From the NCBI GenBank assembly GCA_964499485.1, contig CAZCLF010000002.1, positions 178,226 to 242,225 on the forward strand: DNA of 64,000 bases. Direction: 5' to 3'. How positions within the stretch are numbered: position 1 is the stretch's first letter; each line of letters begins with the position of its first letter. The notes under the pieces are model-generated. The model ran no database searches. It worked only from the letters and a program-made list of their open reading frames with translations, and was not told where the DNA came from. Of the stretch, positions 17,858 through 27,608 are shown piece by piece. This stretch comes from Ga0074130 sp964499485. GTDB lineage: Bacteria; Pseudomonadota; Gammaproteobacteria; Burkholderiales; Rhodocyclaceae. The translations under genes and the position numbers were made by a program.

Positions 17858-19149
17858 TATCGTGCTCCCCGATCACGGCTGAGCGAGTCGCGCCGACGTG
17901 TGTCGCTATAACCGCCATCGACTGATGGGGCTTTCTCAAGTTGAGGCGGCACCGCATTTGAATCGTAGATTGAAGGCAAGCCACCCTGCGCTGGACGTGC
18001 TGCTGCTGGATCGGCCGCAGGGGTCACCGGTGAGGCAGCCACTGACGCTGCCATCAGCTTATCCAACGGCAAGTACAAGAGGTTACCCTGCCCCTTAGCA
18101 TCGACCATAACCTTGCTGGTATTGGTGTACACCTGCTGCATGGTTTCAAGATACAAACGCGTCCGCATGACCTCCGGCGCCTTGTTGTACTCCACCAGAA
18201 TTTGCTTGAAGCGGCTGGCATCACCCTCGGCGGTCGCAATCATGCGTTGCTTGTAGCCCTCGGCCTCTTCGAACAATCGCGACGCCGTACCCTTGGCCCG
18301 CGGGATCACATCATTGGCATAGGCTTCACCTTCGTTCTTCAAACGCTGGCGATCCTGACCTGCTTTGACGGCATCTTCAAACGCGGCCTGCACTTGCTCT
18401 GGCGGCTGGGCATTCTGCATGGTCACGCTACTAACCAAAATACCGGTTTGATAACGATCCAGAATTTCCTGCATCAGCTTTTGCGTGTTCGAGGCAATCT
18501 GGTCGCGACCTTCGTACAACACAAAGTCCATCTTGCTCTTACCCACCACTTCGCGAATCGCGGTTTCGGCGGCCTGCATGACGGTTTCATCGGGCTGACG
18601 ATTGGTGAATAGATACGCTTGTGGATCCTTCAGCAGGTACTGAACGGCGAACTGGATATTGACGATATTCTCATCGTCGGTGAGCATCTGCGACTCGCGC
18701 AGCACCTTGTTCTTTTCCGAACCGCGATAGCCGATTTCGAGACGACGCACACCGGACAGATTGACCACTTCATGGCTTTCGATCGGCCAAGGCATGCGCC
18801 AACGCAGGCCAGGACTGGTGGTTTCGCTGTAGCGACCAAACTGCAGCACCACACCGCGTTCGCTTGCATCAACAATATAAAAACCGCTGGCTAGCCAAAC
18901 CGCTGCGAGCAGCGCAGCAATCACACCGACACCACCACCAAACTGGCGAGGGGTGATGTTTGGAGAACCACCGCCAAACCCCCCATTGCCGCTAGGGCGT
19001 TGCTGCTTGCCAAACAAGCCCCCGAGACGCTGGCTAAAATCACGCCATAGCTCCTCAAGATCTGGCGGCGTATCGGCCGCAGGCTTGCGCTTATCCTTAT
19101 CCTTGTTGTTACCGGACTCGGGGTCGTTACCCCAACCATGATTGCTCAT
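17857..19149 (-). CDS. hflK: FtsH protease modulator HflK
   Basis: A 430-residue SPFH protein from the ATG at 19149 (MSNHGWGNDPESGNN). A Gly/Asn/Pro-rich cytoplasmic leader with P-P-D-L-E-E-L-W is typical of HflK. One membrane segment (GVGVIAALLAAVWLASGFYIV) precedes the band 7 domain with SERGVVLQFGRYSETTSPGLRW. The C-terminal tail is Pro/Ala-rich. It forms the hetero-oligomer with HflC around FtsH. Confidence 0.94.
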   Translation of the reverse strand: MSNHGWGNDPESGNNKDKDKRKPAADTPPDLEELWRDFSQRLGGLFGKQQRPSGNGGFGGGSPNITPRQFGGGVGVIAALLAAVWLASGFYIVDASERGVVLQFGRYSETTSPGLRWRMPWPIESHEVVNLSGVRRLEIGYRGSEKNKVLRESQMLTDDENIVNIQFAVQYLLKDPQAYLFTNRQPDETVMQAAETAIREVVGKSKMDFVLYEGRDQIASNTQKLMQEILDRYQTGILVSSVTMQNAQPPEQVQAAFEDAVKAGQDRQRLKNEGEAYANDVIPRAKGTASRLFEEAEGYKQRMIATAEGDASRFKQILVEYNKAPEVMRTRLYLETMQQVYTNTSKVMVDAKGQGNLLYLPLDKLMAASVAASPVTPAADPAAARPAQGGLPSIYDSNAVPPQLEKAPSVDGGYSDTRRRDSLSRDRGAR

Positions 19150-19213
19150 AGACAGAAGAATTCCAGTTATCACGATATTGGCTTTTTCTCTATCGGACCG
19201 GGGTCCGCGAATG

Positions 19214-20362
19214 TCATTCGACAGGGACTTCTGTGTCAGGTTCAGCGTATGGCCGACTTTCGGCTTCAGCTGCATCGGTTGCGACTTCGGCCAGCGCACT
19301 ACGTAAAAGGGTCAGGCCTTCACCCGTACGTGCACTGACTCGAACGCGCGCGATTTTACCATACTCGTCCCGCTCAACCCCGGCGCTGGCGGCTGTTGAA
19401 TCTATCTTGTTCCACACCACAATCTGAGGCACGGCTGCCGCACCAATCTCTTTCAGTACGCCATTTACAGCATCAATTTGCTGGTCTCGGTCCGCACTGG
19501 CGGAATCCACCACATGCAACAACAAATCGGCATTTGCTGTTTCCTCCAGCGTGGCATGGAAAGCCGCCACCAAGGAGTGAGGCAGATCGCGAATAAAACC
19601 GACCGTATCAGAAATGACGATCTGCCCGCCCACCTCCGGGACAAACAAGCGCCGCGAAGTCGTATCGAGCGTTGCAAACAACTGATCCGCAGCGTAACTG
19701 CCAGCCTTCGTCAATGCATTGAACAGGGTCGATTTGCCGGCATTGGTATAACCAACCAGTGATACTGCCAACACCTGATTACGGTCACGGGAGCGCCGAC
19801 GCACCGCACGTTGCTTTTCCAGTGTCTTGAGTTTGTCCTTGAGAAAGGACACTCGCTTACCAAGAAGTCGGCGGTCAGTTTCAAGTTGCTTTTCACCCGG
19901 ACCGCGCAGACCAATACCGCCCTTCTGGCGCTCAAGGTGAGTCCAGCCACGGACAAGCCGTGTTGCCAGATGCTCTAGCTGGGCAAGCTCCACCTGTAAT
20001 TTGCCCTCGTGGCTACGCGCACGCAGGGCAAAAATATCCAGAATCAAAGCGTTACGGTCAATCACCCGACATTCCAGCACGCGCTCCAAGTTGCGTTGCT
20101 GGGCCGCAGATAACTGGTGATTGAAGATCACGATGTCGGCGCCAACCGCGGTCATGGCCTCCTTAATCTCAGCCACCTTGCCCTTGCCTGCATAGGTGGC
20201 CGCATCGGGGGAACTACGCTTGCCGCGAATTTCTGCGCGAGGCGTCGCGCCGGCACTGCCGACGAGGAGACGAAACTCTTCCTGACGCTCGGCATAGTCG
20301 CCTTCGCCAAAATCGAGTTGGACGAGTACGGCTTGCTCACCGCTCGCGGGACGTTCAAACAT
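19214..20362 (-). CDS. hflX: GTPase HflX
   Basis: A 382-residue ribosome-associated GTPase. The N-terminal HflX domain (TYAGKGKVAEI, then FNHQLSAAQQRNLE) and a coiled coil with GIGLRGPGEKQLETDRR come before the G domain: G1 GYTNAGKST at 204-212, G3 D-T-V-G-F-I and G4 N-K-I-D. It rescues or splits stalled 70S ribosomes after stress. It lies 46 bases downstream of hfq, as in many proteobacteria. Confidence 0.95.
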   Translation of the reverse strand: MFERPASGEQAVLVQLDFGEGDYAERQEEFRLLVGSAGATPRAEIRGKRSSPDAATYAGKGKVAEIKEAMTAVGADIVIFNHQLSAAQQRNLERVLECRVIDRNALILDIFALRARSHEGKLQVELAQLEHLATRLVRGWTHLERQKGGIGLRGPGEKQLETDRRLLGKRVSFLKDKLKTLEKQRAVRRRSRDRNQVLAVSLVGYTNAGKSTLFNALTKAGSYAADQLFATLDTTSRRLFVPEVGGQIVISDTVGFIRDLPHSLVAAFHATLEETANADLLLHVVDSASADRDQQIDAVNGVLKEIGAAAVPQIVVWNKIDSTAASAGVERDEYGKIARVRVSARTGEGLTLLRSALAEVATDAAEAESRPYAEPDTEVPVE

Positions 20363-20408
20363 CAGGGGAAGGCAGGCAAGTCACTGACTTGCCTGATCGG
20401 CATGCTGA

Positions 20409-20651
20409 TCAGTGCTCTGCACCACCTGCATCAGCAGCAAAATTGACGGGACGCGCGGGCACAACGGTTGAAATCGCGTGCTTGTAAACCATCTGCGTCA
20501 CAACATTCTTGAGAAGGACTACATATTGATCGAAAGACTCGATCTGGCCCTGCAACTTAATGCCATTTACGAGGTAAATGGAAACCGGAACATGTTCCCG
20601 GCGCAAGGTATTCAAAAACGGGTCTTGTAGCATTTGCCCTTTGTTGCTCAT
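20409..20651 (-). CDS. hfq: RNA chaperone Hfq
   Basis: An 80-residue Sm-like protein. Sm1 (V-P-V-S-I-Y-L-V-N-G-I-K-L-Q-G) and Sm2 with V-Y-K-H-A-I-S (YKHA at 56-59) are intact, and the N-terminal Q-D-P-F-L-N-T-L-R proximal-face motif is present. The hexamer brings small RNAs to mRNAs. The C-terminal tail is short (about 15 residues), as in many betaproteobacteria. Confidence 0.98.
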   Translation of the reverse strand: MSNKGQMLQDPFLNTLRREHVPVSIYLVNGIKLQGQIESFDQYVVLLKNVVTQMVYKHAISTVVPARPVNFAADAGGAEH

Positions 20652-20762
20652 CGTTTTGCCTCTTATTGTTTGCGTTGTCTTGTCCGCTTGGTGTTTAGGC
20701 GGACGCCGCTAGGCCTCTGTACTGTAATCCATTTTTCACCGGCATGCCAAGCCCAAATGAGA

Positions 20763-22085
20763 CTATTTCTCGGCAAACGGATTCTTGCTGGTCTTGTACT
20801 GGATACGCAATGGAGTACCTTTTAGTTTGAAGGTTTCCATGAAGCTTCGTTCCAAAAATCTCGTATACGAATCAGGAATATTATCCAGCGCATTGCCGTG
20901 GATCACGATGATAGGAGGGTTGCTGCCGCCTTGGTGGGCATAACGCATTTTTGGACGGAACAGCCCATGGCGTGGCGGGGCCTGCTTCTCAAGTGCATTT
21001 TCCAACGCACGCGTGAGCTTCGGCGTCGGCAATTTGATCATTGCTGCAGCATAAGCCTTGTCCACAGAAGTCAGCACAGCGCCAATACCTTCGCCATTCA
21101 ATGCGGAAATAAAGTGCAGACGAGCAAAACCAAGGAAATTCAATTTGCGGTTGATATCGCCCTTGATCTGGTCGCGGCGATAACTATCAATGGCGTCCCA
21201 CTTATTCACCGCAATCACCAAGGCGCGGCCTGATTCAATAATAAAGCCGGCGATATGGGCATCCTGATCAGAGATATCCTGACTGGCATCTAGCATCAGG
21301 ACAACTACATTGCATGCCTCAACCGCCTGCAATGTCTTGATCACAGAGAACTTTTCAACCGCCTCAAACACTTTTCCGCGACGACGCAGACCCGCCGTAT
21401 CAATCAGCGTATAGGCGCGGCCGTTACGCTCGAACGGCACCTCAATCGCATCACGCGTAGTGCCCGGCATATCAAAGGCAATCACCCGGTCTTCGCCGAG
21501 CATGGCGTTGATCAGGGTGCTCTTGCCGACATTGGGACGACCGACAATGGCGACCTTCGGACCATGTGTGTCATCCTCTTCTTCCTCTTCCAGAGGAAAC
21601 GCCGACAAGGCCTGATCAATCAGATCACGCACACCATCGCCGTGAGCAGCAGAAATCACCAGGGGATCGCCTAGACCAAGTTCGTGGAACTCGGCGCTGA
21701 TCAAACCCGCTTTCATGCCTTCGGCTTTGTTCACCACCAACAGCAAGGGACGCCCACTCTTGCGTAGTCGCTCACCAATGGCCACATCTTGTGGCGTCAA
21801 ACCTGCACGGCCGTCGACGATAAATAGCAGCATGTCTGATTCGGCAATCGCTGCCTCGGCCTGCTGTGCCATTTCTTTCAGAATGCCGTCCTTGGCACGT
21901 GGCTCAAAGCCGCCGGTATCTACGACAAGATAAGGACGATCACCCATGCGGCCATGCCCATAGTGACGATCCCGCGTGAGGCCCGGCATATCCGCGACGA
22001 GCGCATCCCGCGTCCGGGTCAGACGATTAAAGAGTGTCGACTTGCCGACATTGGGACGGCCAACCAGGGCCAGCGTGGGTTTCAT
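20763..22085 (-). CDS. der: Ribosome biogenesis GTPase Der (EngA)
   Basis: A 440-residue protein with two tandem G domains. The first has G1 G-R-P-N-V-G-K-S-T at 9-17 and G3 D-T-G-G-F; the second has G1 at 182-190, D-T-A-G-L-R-R and N-K-W-D. An acidic linker (L-E-E-E-E-E-D-D) separates them, and a KH-like domain ends the protein. It matures the 50S subunit. Confidence 0.97.
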   Translation of the reverse strand: MKPTLALVGRPNVGKSTLFNRLTRTRDALVADMPGLTRDRHYGHGRMGDRPYLVVDTGGFEPRAKDGILKEMAQQAEAAIAESDMLLFIVDGRAGLTPQDVAIGERLRKSGRPLLLVVNKAEGMKAGLISAEFHELGLGDPLVISAAHGDGVRDLIDQALSAFPLEEEEEDDTHGPKVAIVGRPNVGKSTLINAMLGEDRVIAFDMPGTTRDAIEVPFERNGRAYTLIDTAGLRRRGKVFEAVEKFSVIKTLQAVEACNVVVLMLDASQDISDQDAHIAGFIIESGRALVIAVNKWDAIDSYRRDQIKGDINRKLNFLGFARLHFISALNGEGIGAVLTSVDKAYAAAMIKLPTPKLTRALENALEKQAPPRHGLFRPKMRYAHQGGSNPPIIVIHGNALDNIPDSYTRFLERSFMETFKLKGTPLRIQYKTSKNPFAEK

Positions 22086-22172
22086 GATGACGGTACGAAT
22101 TAAAGGTGCTGCAAAATTGCGTCCCCGATTCCTCAGGGGGCTACAAGGGGCACCACCCCTTGTTTGAATCAG

Positions 22173-23345
22173 TTACTGCTCAATACTCAGCGCATACACG
22201 CCACCATTGCGCGTCTGCACAACAAATCTGCGTTCCAACGCTTGTGGTTCTGCCGAAATGGCACTGCCATCCGTGCTCATGCGTGCAGCAAAGGCACCAT
22301 CGTCACGACGCAGGATGTGAATGTAACCTTGCGCATCGCCCACCGCAATGTGATTGCCCATAGCAATGGGTCGCGACAAACCACGGTTGGTCAGCGCACT
22401 TTGCTTCCAGAGACTTGCGCCCGTAAAACGATCAAAAGCATGAACCGCCCCCTTGTCATCGCTGACATAGACAGCCTTACTATCGATATCGATGCCGGCA
22501 CTGCTGGACACATCACGCGACCAGATGGTGCTGCCAGTATTCACATCAATGCAAGAAACACGGCCTTGATACGCTGCTGCGCAGGCATGGCGAATATCCA
22601 GTACGGGAGAACTCGTAATGTCGGCAACCCGTTCAAGTTCGGTAGCCCCCTTTGGCAACGCAATCGTCATTTCCCACAAGGCAGCGCCATTGGTGGTTGA
22701 AATTGCCACTAACTTTCCGCCAGGGAACCCCACGAGCAGTCCTTTGCCAGCTAGCAAAACACCGGCATTCGTGCGCAAACTCAGGGCAGGAATTGAGCGC
22801 TGATACACCCAACGACGTTTGCCATCCGTTTGATCAAAGCCAAAGATGCGCGAGTCGCCACTACGAACGATCACCAAGCCTTCACCAACTGCCGGAGCAG
22901 CCAGCACCTCTGAGGACGCTCTTGCCTGCCATTTTGGCTTGCCGTCTGCACTATTAAACGCCAGCACTTCGCCCTTGGCAGTACCTACCGCAACAACCTC
23001 ACGATCCGCCCCAACGCCACCAGCAATCGGCTTACCCACATTCACACGCCACACTTCCTGACCGTTGTCATAACGTGCCAGCGTGCCACTATTGCTCGCG
23101 ACATATACCGAATCGCCTACTACTGCAGGCGTCAAGGTGAACTCCCCGCTGTTACCAATGCCACGCTGCCACAGGGTGTTCAACTTCACTGTAGGCTGAA
23201 AGCTGACAAGTTCAGCCGGTTTGACTTTAGTTGCCACCGAAGGCGAAAGCGGGTTGAGCTTGTCGAAAACCTCGCCCACGGTCGAACAGCCGCCCATCAA
23301 AGTCGCTACTGCGACTAGTACAACGGTGCGCACCACTAGCCTCAT
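22173..23345 (-). CDS. bamB: Outer membrane protein assembly factor BamB
   Basis: A 390-residue lipoprotein. The signal MRLVVRTVVLVAVATLMGGC ends at Cys20. The mature part has repeated beta-propeller blades with the PQQ-like pattern, for example V-Y-V-A-S-N-S-G-T-L-A-R-Y-D, V-L-A-F-N-S-A-D-G-K-P-K-W and V-H-A-F-D-R-F-T-G-A-S-L-W. It scaffolds the BAM complex with BamA. Its ATG overlaps the preceding stop as ATGA, indicating translational coupling. Confidence 0.95.
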   Translation of the reverse strand: MRLVVRTVVLVAVATLMGGCSTVGEVFDKLNPLSPSVATKVKPAELVSFQPTVKLNTLWQRGIGNSGEFTLTPAVVGDSVYVASNSGTLARYDNGQEVWRVNVGKPIAGGVGADREVVAVGTAKGEVLAFNSADGKPKWQARASSEVLAAPAVGEGLVIVRSGDSRIFGFDQTDGKRRWVYQRSIPALSLRTNAGVLLAGKGLLVGFPGGKLVAISTTNGAALWEMTIALPKGATELERVADITSSPVLDIRHACAAAYQGRVSCIDVNTGSTIWSRDVSSSAGIDIDSKAVYVSDDKGAVHAFDRFTGASLWKQSALTNRGLSRPIAMGNHIAVGDAQGYIHILRRDDGAFAARMSTDGSAISAEPQALERRFVVQTRNGGVYALSIEQ

Positions 23346-24016
23346 CAGGCCTTGCCCCCGAGCGAATCAAGCTTGATCTGCATCAGTTCGCGATACATCC
23401 CCTCGCGCTGGGTTGCGGGGGTATCTACCCCACCCTTACTATCCAGCTTACTAATGGCAACTTGATAGGCAGCGCGTGCTTCGTCAGCCTTGCCTTGGGC
23501 TGCATAAATATCGCCCTTGAGCTCAGCAAAACGCACGACAAAACTGGCCTCTGGATCTTTGCTCAATTGTTTCAAGGCTTCGTCGTAAGCTTTGTCATCC
23601 AGCAGCAAACCCGCCAGACGCAGACGCGCCAGATCGCGCAGTGCAGGATCATTGGCTTTCTCTGCGGCCCAAGCAAGTTGGGCTTTTGCATTTTTAGCAT
23701 CGCCCGCATCCATTTGCACTCGAGCAGCCAACAATGCGCCCATACCGGCATAAACAGTGCCGTCATATTTTTCAGCAAGCTCCACTGCGGTATCGCGGAC
23801 CGTCTTGACGTCACGCTTTTCGACAGCTTCTTGCAATTGGCCGTACAAAGCGCCAGCACCGACACTTTGGCGGTCCTGCCACCACTTCCAACCGGAAATA
23901 CCCGCAGCTACCAGCGCGGCAGCCAATGCCAAGTTGATCACCTTGTTGCCGTGATCACGCCACCAGGCCTTCAGAGTATCAAGCTGCTCCTGCTCTTCGT
24001 GGTCATACACTGCCAT
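23345..24016 (-). CDS. yfgM: YfgM-family tetratricopeptide protein (ancillary SecYEG subunit)
   Basis: A 223-residue protein: a cytoplasmic start with Y-D-H-E-E-Q-E-Q-L-D-T-L-K-A-W-W, a membrane segment at 26-45 (VINLALAAALVAAGISGWKW), then TPR-like repeats containing YAGMGALLAARVQMDAGD and AAQGKADEARAAYQ. It matches the YfgM/DUF2133 family, which sits at the SecYEG translocon with PpiD and links to periplasmic chaperones. The hisS-yfgM-bamB-der order is conserved. It overlaps hisS by 14 bases. Confidence 0.88.
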   Translation of the reverse strand: MAVYDHEEQEQLDTLKAWWRDHGNKVINLALAAALVAAGISGWKWWQDRQSVGAGALYGQLQEAVEKRDVKTVRDTAVELAEKYDGTVYAGMGALLAARVQMDAGDAKNAKAQLAWAAEKANDPALRDLARLRLAGLLLDDKAYDEALKQLSKDPEASFVVRFAELKGDIYAAQGKADEARAAYQVAISKLDSKGGVDTPATQREGMYRELMQIKLDSLGGKA

Positions 24017-25298
24017 CGTCGTCTTCCGTCGAGAAAATCAGATTATTTACGGCGTCGGCCAGATCAGCCAAGGCCACACGTTTTTGTTCTACTGCATCAC
24101 GCAAGGGCTTCAGTGTAACTTCACCCGCAGCAACTTCATCGTCACCAATAATCACAGCCAAGAGTGCACCGCTCCCATCCGCCCGCTTCATCTGCGACTT
24201 GAAGCTGCCACCTCCACAATGATGAAGGACGGCCAAGCCGCTATTACGCAACTCTTCTGCCACGCGGAAAGCAGAGCGGCTAGCGGCATCGCCCTGCACC
24301 ACCAGATACACATCGGGTGTCACGGCGCTGGCTTGATTGCCTTGGTCTTTCCACAGCGCCAGCAAACGCTCTACACCCATGGCGAAGCCACATGCGGGTG
24401 CCGGCTTGCCACCCAACTGAGAGATCAAACCATCATAACGCCCGCCCGCACACACCGTCCCTTGTGCGCCGAGTTGATCCGTCACCCACTCAAACACGGT
24501 GAGGTTGTAGTAATCCAGCCCGCGCACCAAACGCGGATTAACGTGCGCATGGATGCCCGCATCCTTGAGAATGGCCTGCACACCGTCGAAATGCTTGAGC
24601 GATTCCTCACCCAGATAATCCATCAGCTTAGGCGCCGCTTCTACCAGCGCCTGCATGGCCGGATTCTTGGTATCCAGAATGCGCAATGGGTTGCTGTGCA
24701 AGCGACGTTGTGCGTCGGCATCCAGCTGATCGGCATGCTGCTCAAAATACGTAATCAGTGCAGCGCGGTGTTGTTGGCGCTCTTCCACACTGCCTAGCGA
24801 ATTCAACTCAAGGCGAATGCCTTCCAAGCCGAGATCATCCCAGAGACGCGCCGTCATCAGAATCTGTTCGGCATCAATGTCCGGGCCAGCAAAGCCGAGG
24901 GCTTCCACCCCTATCTGATGGAACTGGCGGTAGCGGCCCTTTTGCGGACGCTCATGGCGGAACATTGGGCCTTGGTACCACAGGCGCTTCGGACCTTCAT
25001 AGAGCATATTGTGCTGCAGCACTGCGCGCACGCAGGAGGCAGTGCCTTCTGGGCGCAGCGTCAGCTTTTCACCATTCAGTGAGTCCTCGAAGGAATACAT
25101 TTCCTTCTCGACAATATCGGTCACCTCGCCAATCGCACGCGAGAAAAGCGGCGTCGGCTCAACCAGAGGCATACGAATTGGGCGATAGCCATAGGCACGC
25201 AACCAATCACGAATCATGTCCTCAAACTGCTCCCACAGCTCAGCCTCCTCAGGGAGGATGTCGTTCATACCGCGGACGGCTTGCAATGTCTGACTCAT
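24003..25298 (-). CDS. hisS: Histidyl-tRNA synthetase
   Basis: A 431-residue class II synthetase. It has the HisA motif A-V-R-G-M-N-D-I-L-P, motif 2 (MFRHERPQKGRYRQFHQIG), V-R-G-L-D-Y-Y-N-L-T-V-F-E-W and AGGRYDGLISQLGG, followed by an anticodon-binding domain. Full length distinguishes it from the HisZ paralogue at 15.6 kb. Confidence 0.97.
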   Translation of the reverse strand: MSQTLQAVRGMNDILPEEAELWEQFEDMIRDWLRAYGYRPIRMPLVEPTPLFSRAIGEVTDIVEKEMYSFEDSLNGEKLTLRPEGTASCVRAVLQHNMLYEGPKRLWYQGPMFRHERPQKGRYRQFHQIGVEALGFAGPDIDAEQILMTARLWDDLGLEGIRLELNSLGSVEERQQHRAALITYFEQHADQLDADAQRRLHSNPLRILDTKNPAMQALVEAAPKLMDYLGEESLKHFDGVQAILKDAGIHAHVNPRLVRGLDYYNLTVFEWVTDQLGAQGTVCAGGRYDGLISQLGGKPAPACGFAMGVERLLALWKDQGNQASAVTPDVYLVVQGDAASRSAFRVAEELRNSGLAVLHHCGGGSFKSQMKRADGSGALLAVIIGDDEVAAGEVTLKPLRDAVEQKRVALADLADAVNNLIFSTEDDDGSV

Positions 25299-25354
25299 AA
25301 ATCTGTATCTGTTTTACGCGCCATGCAACTCATGGCGATTGGTATTTATTGAAG

Positions 25355-25368
25355 CGTTAAATTTAACG
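25355..25368. promoter_or_regulatory. 14-base palindrome in the ispG-hisS gap
   Basis: CGTTAAATTTAACG is a perfect palindrome. It lies inside a short direct repeat: GAAGCGTTAA occurs at 25351-25360 and again at 25368-25377. It sits about 60 bases upstream of hisS in the only sizeable gap of the series. It could be an operator or part of an internal promoter; no cognate regulator is known. Confidence 0.35.
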
Positions 25369-25435
25369 AAGCGTTAATTGAGGCGCGCGACAGGCGCACT
25401 CATGCTTTATCTAACGACAAGCAACTAGGCTGAAC

Positions 25436-26698
25436 TCAACCTCGGTGCAATGGGTAACTCCGAGCCACATAGTCATCAATGATGGTCTTGAACTCACTGA
25501 TCAAGTTATCGCCCTTGAGGGTGATCGTATGTTCGCCATCAACATAAACCGGAGCGACCGGCGACTCGCCAGTACCTGGAAGGCTGATACCGATGTTGGC
25601 ATGCTTACTTTCGCCCGGCCCATTCACCACACACCCCATCACGGCCAGGGTCATATTCTCAACACCGATACGTTCCAAACGCCAGGTGGGCATCTTGTCG
25701 CGCACATAAGTCTGCACGTCCTGCGCCAGTTCTTGGAAATATGTGCTGGTAGTGCGGCCACAGCCGGGGCACGCCGCAACCAGTGGCGTAAAGGCGCGCA
25801 GACCCATGGTCTGCAGCAGCTCTTGCGCCACCACCACTTCCTTGGTGCGATCTCCATTCGGCTCTGGCGTCAGCGACACACGGATGGTGTCACCAATCCC
25901 TTGCTGGAGCAGCACACCCATAGCGGCGCTCGAGGCGACGATACCCTTGGAGCCCATGCCTGCCTCTGTCAGCCCCAAATGCAATGGATAGTCACATTTG
26001 GCAGCAAGATCAGCGTAGATAGCGACCAGATCTTGCACACCTGAGACCTTGCAAGACAGGATAATCTTGTTTGGCGACAGACCAAACTCAACCGCCTGCG
26101 CCGCCGACTCCAATGCTGAGGTCACCATGGCTTCACGCATGATCGCGGTTGCGTCTTTGGGCTGCGCCCGCTTAGCGTTTTCGTCCATGATGCGCGCTAG
26201 CAGCGCTTGGTCCAGACTGCCCCAATTCACGCCAATGCGGACCGGCTTGTCATATTTGCAGGCAATTTCAATAAGCTGAGCGTATTGCTCATCGCGCTTG
26301 CTACCCTTGCCGACATTGCCGGGATTAATACGCAGCTTGTCGAGCATCTGCGCACATTCCGGAAACTCAGTCAGTAATCGGTGGCCATTGAAGTGAAAAT
26401 CACCCACCAGCGGCACATCAATCTTCATCTGCGCCAAGCGCTCGCGCACCTTAGGCACAGCGGCTGCGGCCTCACGGGTATTGACAGTGATGCGCACGAC
26501 CTCGGAACCGGCACGAGCTAGCTGCGCAACCTGCATGGCCGTCGCAAAATCATCAGCAGTATCTGTGTTGGTCATGGACTGCACCACCACCGGTGCAACC
26601 TCGGTGCCATCAAGGCCACCACCCACCAGAACCTTGCCTACATGAACCTGCCGTGTCTTGCGGCGGACAGGGAAGTTATTGCTTTGTGTTGTCATCAA
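25436..26698 (-). CDS. ispG: 4-hydroxy-3-methylbut-2-enyl diphosphate synthase (flavodoxin)
   Basis: A 420-residue enzyme of the MEP isoprenoid pathway. The TIM-barrel part has VVQSMTNTDTAD and LRINPGNVG; the 4Fe-4S domain has A-C-P-G-C-G-R-T-T-S-T and M-G-C-V-V-N-G-P-G-E-S, giving the three cluster cysteines. It reduces MEcPP to HMBPP. It overlaps the rodZ-like gene by 23 bases; the same neighbourhood is conserved in many proteobacteria. Confidence 0.96.
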   Translation of the reverse strand: MMTTQSNNFPVRRKTRQVHVGKVLVGGGLDGTEVAPVVVQSMTNTDTADDFATAMQVAQLARAGSEVVRITVNTREAAAAVPKVRERLAQMKIDVPLVGDFHFNGHRLLTEFPECAQMLDKLRINPGNVGKGSKRDEQYAQLIEIACKYDKPVRIGVNWGSLDQALLARIMDENAKRAQPKDATAIMREAMVTSALESAAQAVEFGLSPNKIILSCKVSGVQDLVAIYADLAAKCDYPLHLGLTEAGMGSKGIVASSAAMGVLLQQGIGDTIRVSLTPEPNGDRTKEVVVAQELLQTMGLRAFTPLVAACPGCGRTTSTYFQELAQDVQTYVRDKMPTWRLERIGVENMTLAVMGCVVNGPGESKHANIGISLPGTGESPVAPVYVDGEHTITLKGDNLISEFKTIIDDYVARSYPLHRG

Positions 26699-27608
26699 GC
26701 GTTAAGCGTGCAACATCGGCACGGATATAAGGCTGAAGATCGACAGCACGATCTTCATAGCGGAGTTTGACGGTTTGGGCATTGCCAATCACGAGCTGAA
26801 ACGGCGGGCGGCCACGCACCGCCTGACGACTACCGGGCTCGCTCTTGCCGGTGAACACCACACGCTGAGTTGCGTCACGCACTTCAACCCAAGACACATC
26901 ACCGAAATTAAAGGCCAACACGCGGTCATCGGGTGAGGCAGCAGCGGGCGAAGGCACGGAAGGAGTCGGTTCAGTTGCCACTGGCGCACTTGCCGGCACT
27001 GTGGCTGGATTCATCACCTCTGAAACCGACTTACTTTCAATTGGCGCAGTAGGCGCCTCCGTTGGAAGAGTTACTGGCACAGGTTGCAGGGCATCGGTCG
27101 TGCCGCTTTTTGTCTCGGCAGAAGGCGCCGCCACCTCTGGCGTATCTGATGTCCCAGCAGCGGGGGGCTGCCCCTGCCAAGCAAACCAAGCAAACGCACC
27201 CAACACCAACACCCCCAGTGCCAAGCCGTACATACGCTTACTTGAATCAGCGCCTGCAACGGGCATTTCAGCATCCATGCTTTCAACACCGTGGACTTCA
27301 GGGGTTGCCGCTGGTACCTGAGCCTCGAGCGAAGCAAGCAAGGGGGCCTCATCCAAACGGAGATAGCGTGCATAACTGCGAACAAAACCACGAATAAACG
27401 TGGTTCCGGTCAGCGTCGAAAAGTCATCATTCTCAAGCGCTTCGATCTGACGCACACCGAACTTAAGGGCTTGCGAAACCTCACCGAGCGAAAGGCCATG
27501 AGCCTCGCGTGCCGCCCGCAGTTGTGCACCCGGCAATGGCAGCACAACTACCGCTGGTTCGGCGATAGGTGCCGCAGACTCAATGACTTCGTTGTCGTGC
27601 TCACTCAT
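26676..27608 (-). CDS. rodZ: RodZ-like helix-turn-helix membrane protein
   Basis: A 310-residue protein: a Cro/CI-type HTH at about 28-90 (LRAAREAHGLSLGEVSQAL, FIRGFVRSYARYLRLD), one membrane segment at 126-144, a Pro/Ala/Thr-rich periplasmic linker, and a DUF4115 beta domain ending with DRAVDLQPYIRADVARLTL. RodZ ties MreB filaments to the membrane for rod shape. The order pilF-rodZ-ispG is standard. Overlaps with both neighbours imply tight co-translation. Confidence 0.9.
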   Translation of the reverse strand: MSEHDNEVIESAAPIAEPAVVVLPLPGAQLRAAREAHGLSLGEVSQALKFGVRQIEALENDDFSTLTGTTFIRGFVRSYARYLRLDEAPLLASLEAQVPAATPEVHGVESMDAEMPVAGADSSKRMYGLALGVLVLGAFAWFAWQGQPPAAGTSDTPEVAAPSAETKSGTTDALQPVPVTLPTEAPTAPIESKSVSEVMNPATVPASAPVATEPTPSVPSPAAASPDDRVLAFNFGDVSWVEVRDATQRVVFTGKSEPGSRQAVRGRPPFQLVIGNAQTVKLRYEDRAVDLQPYIRADVARLTLDDNTKQ

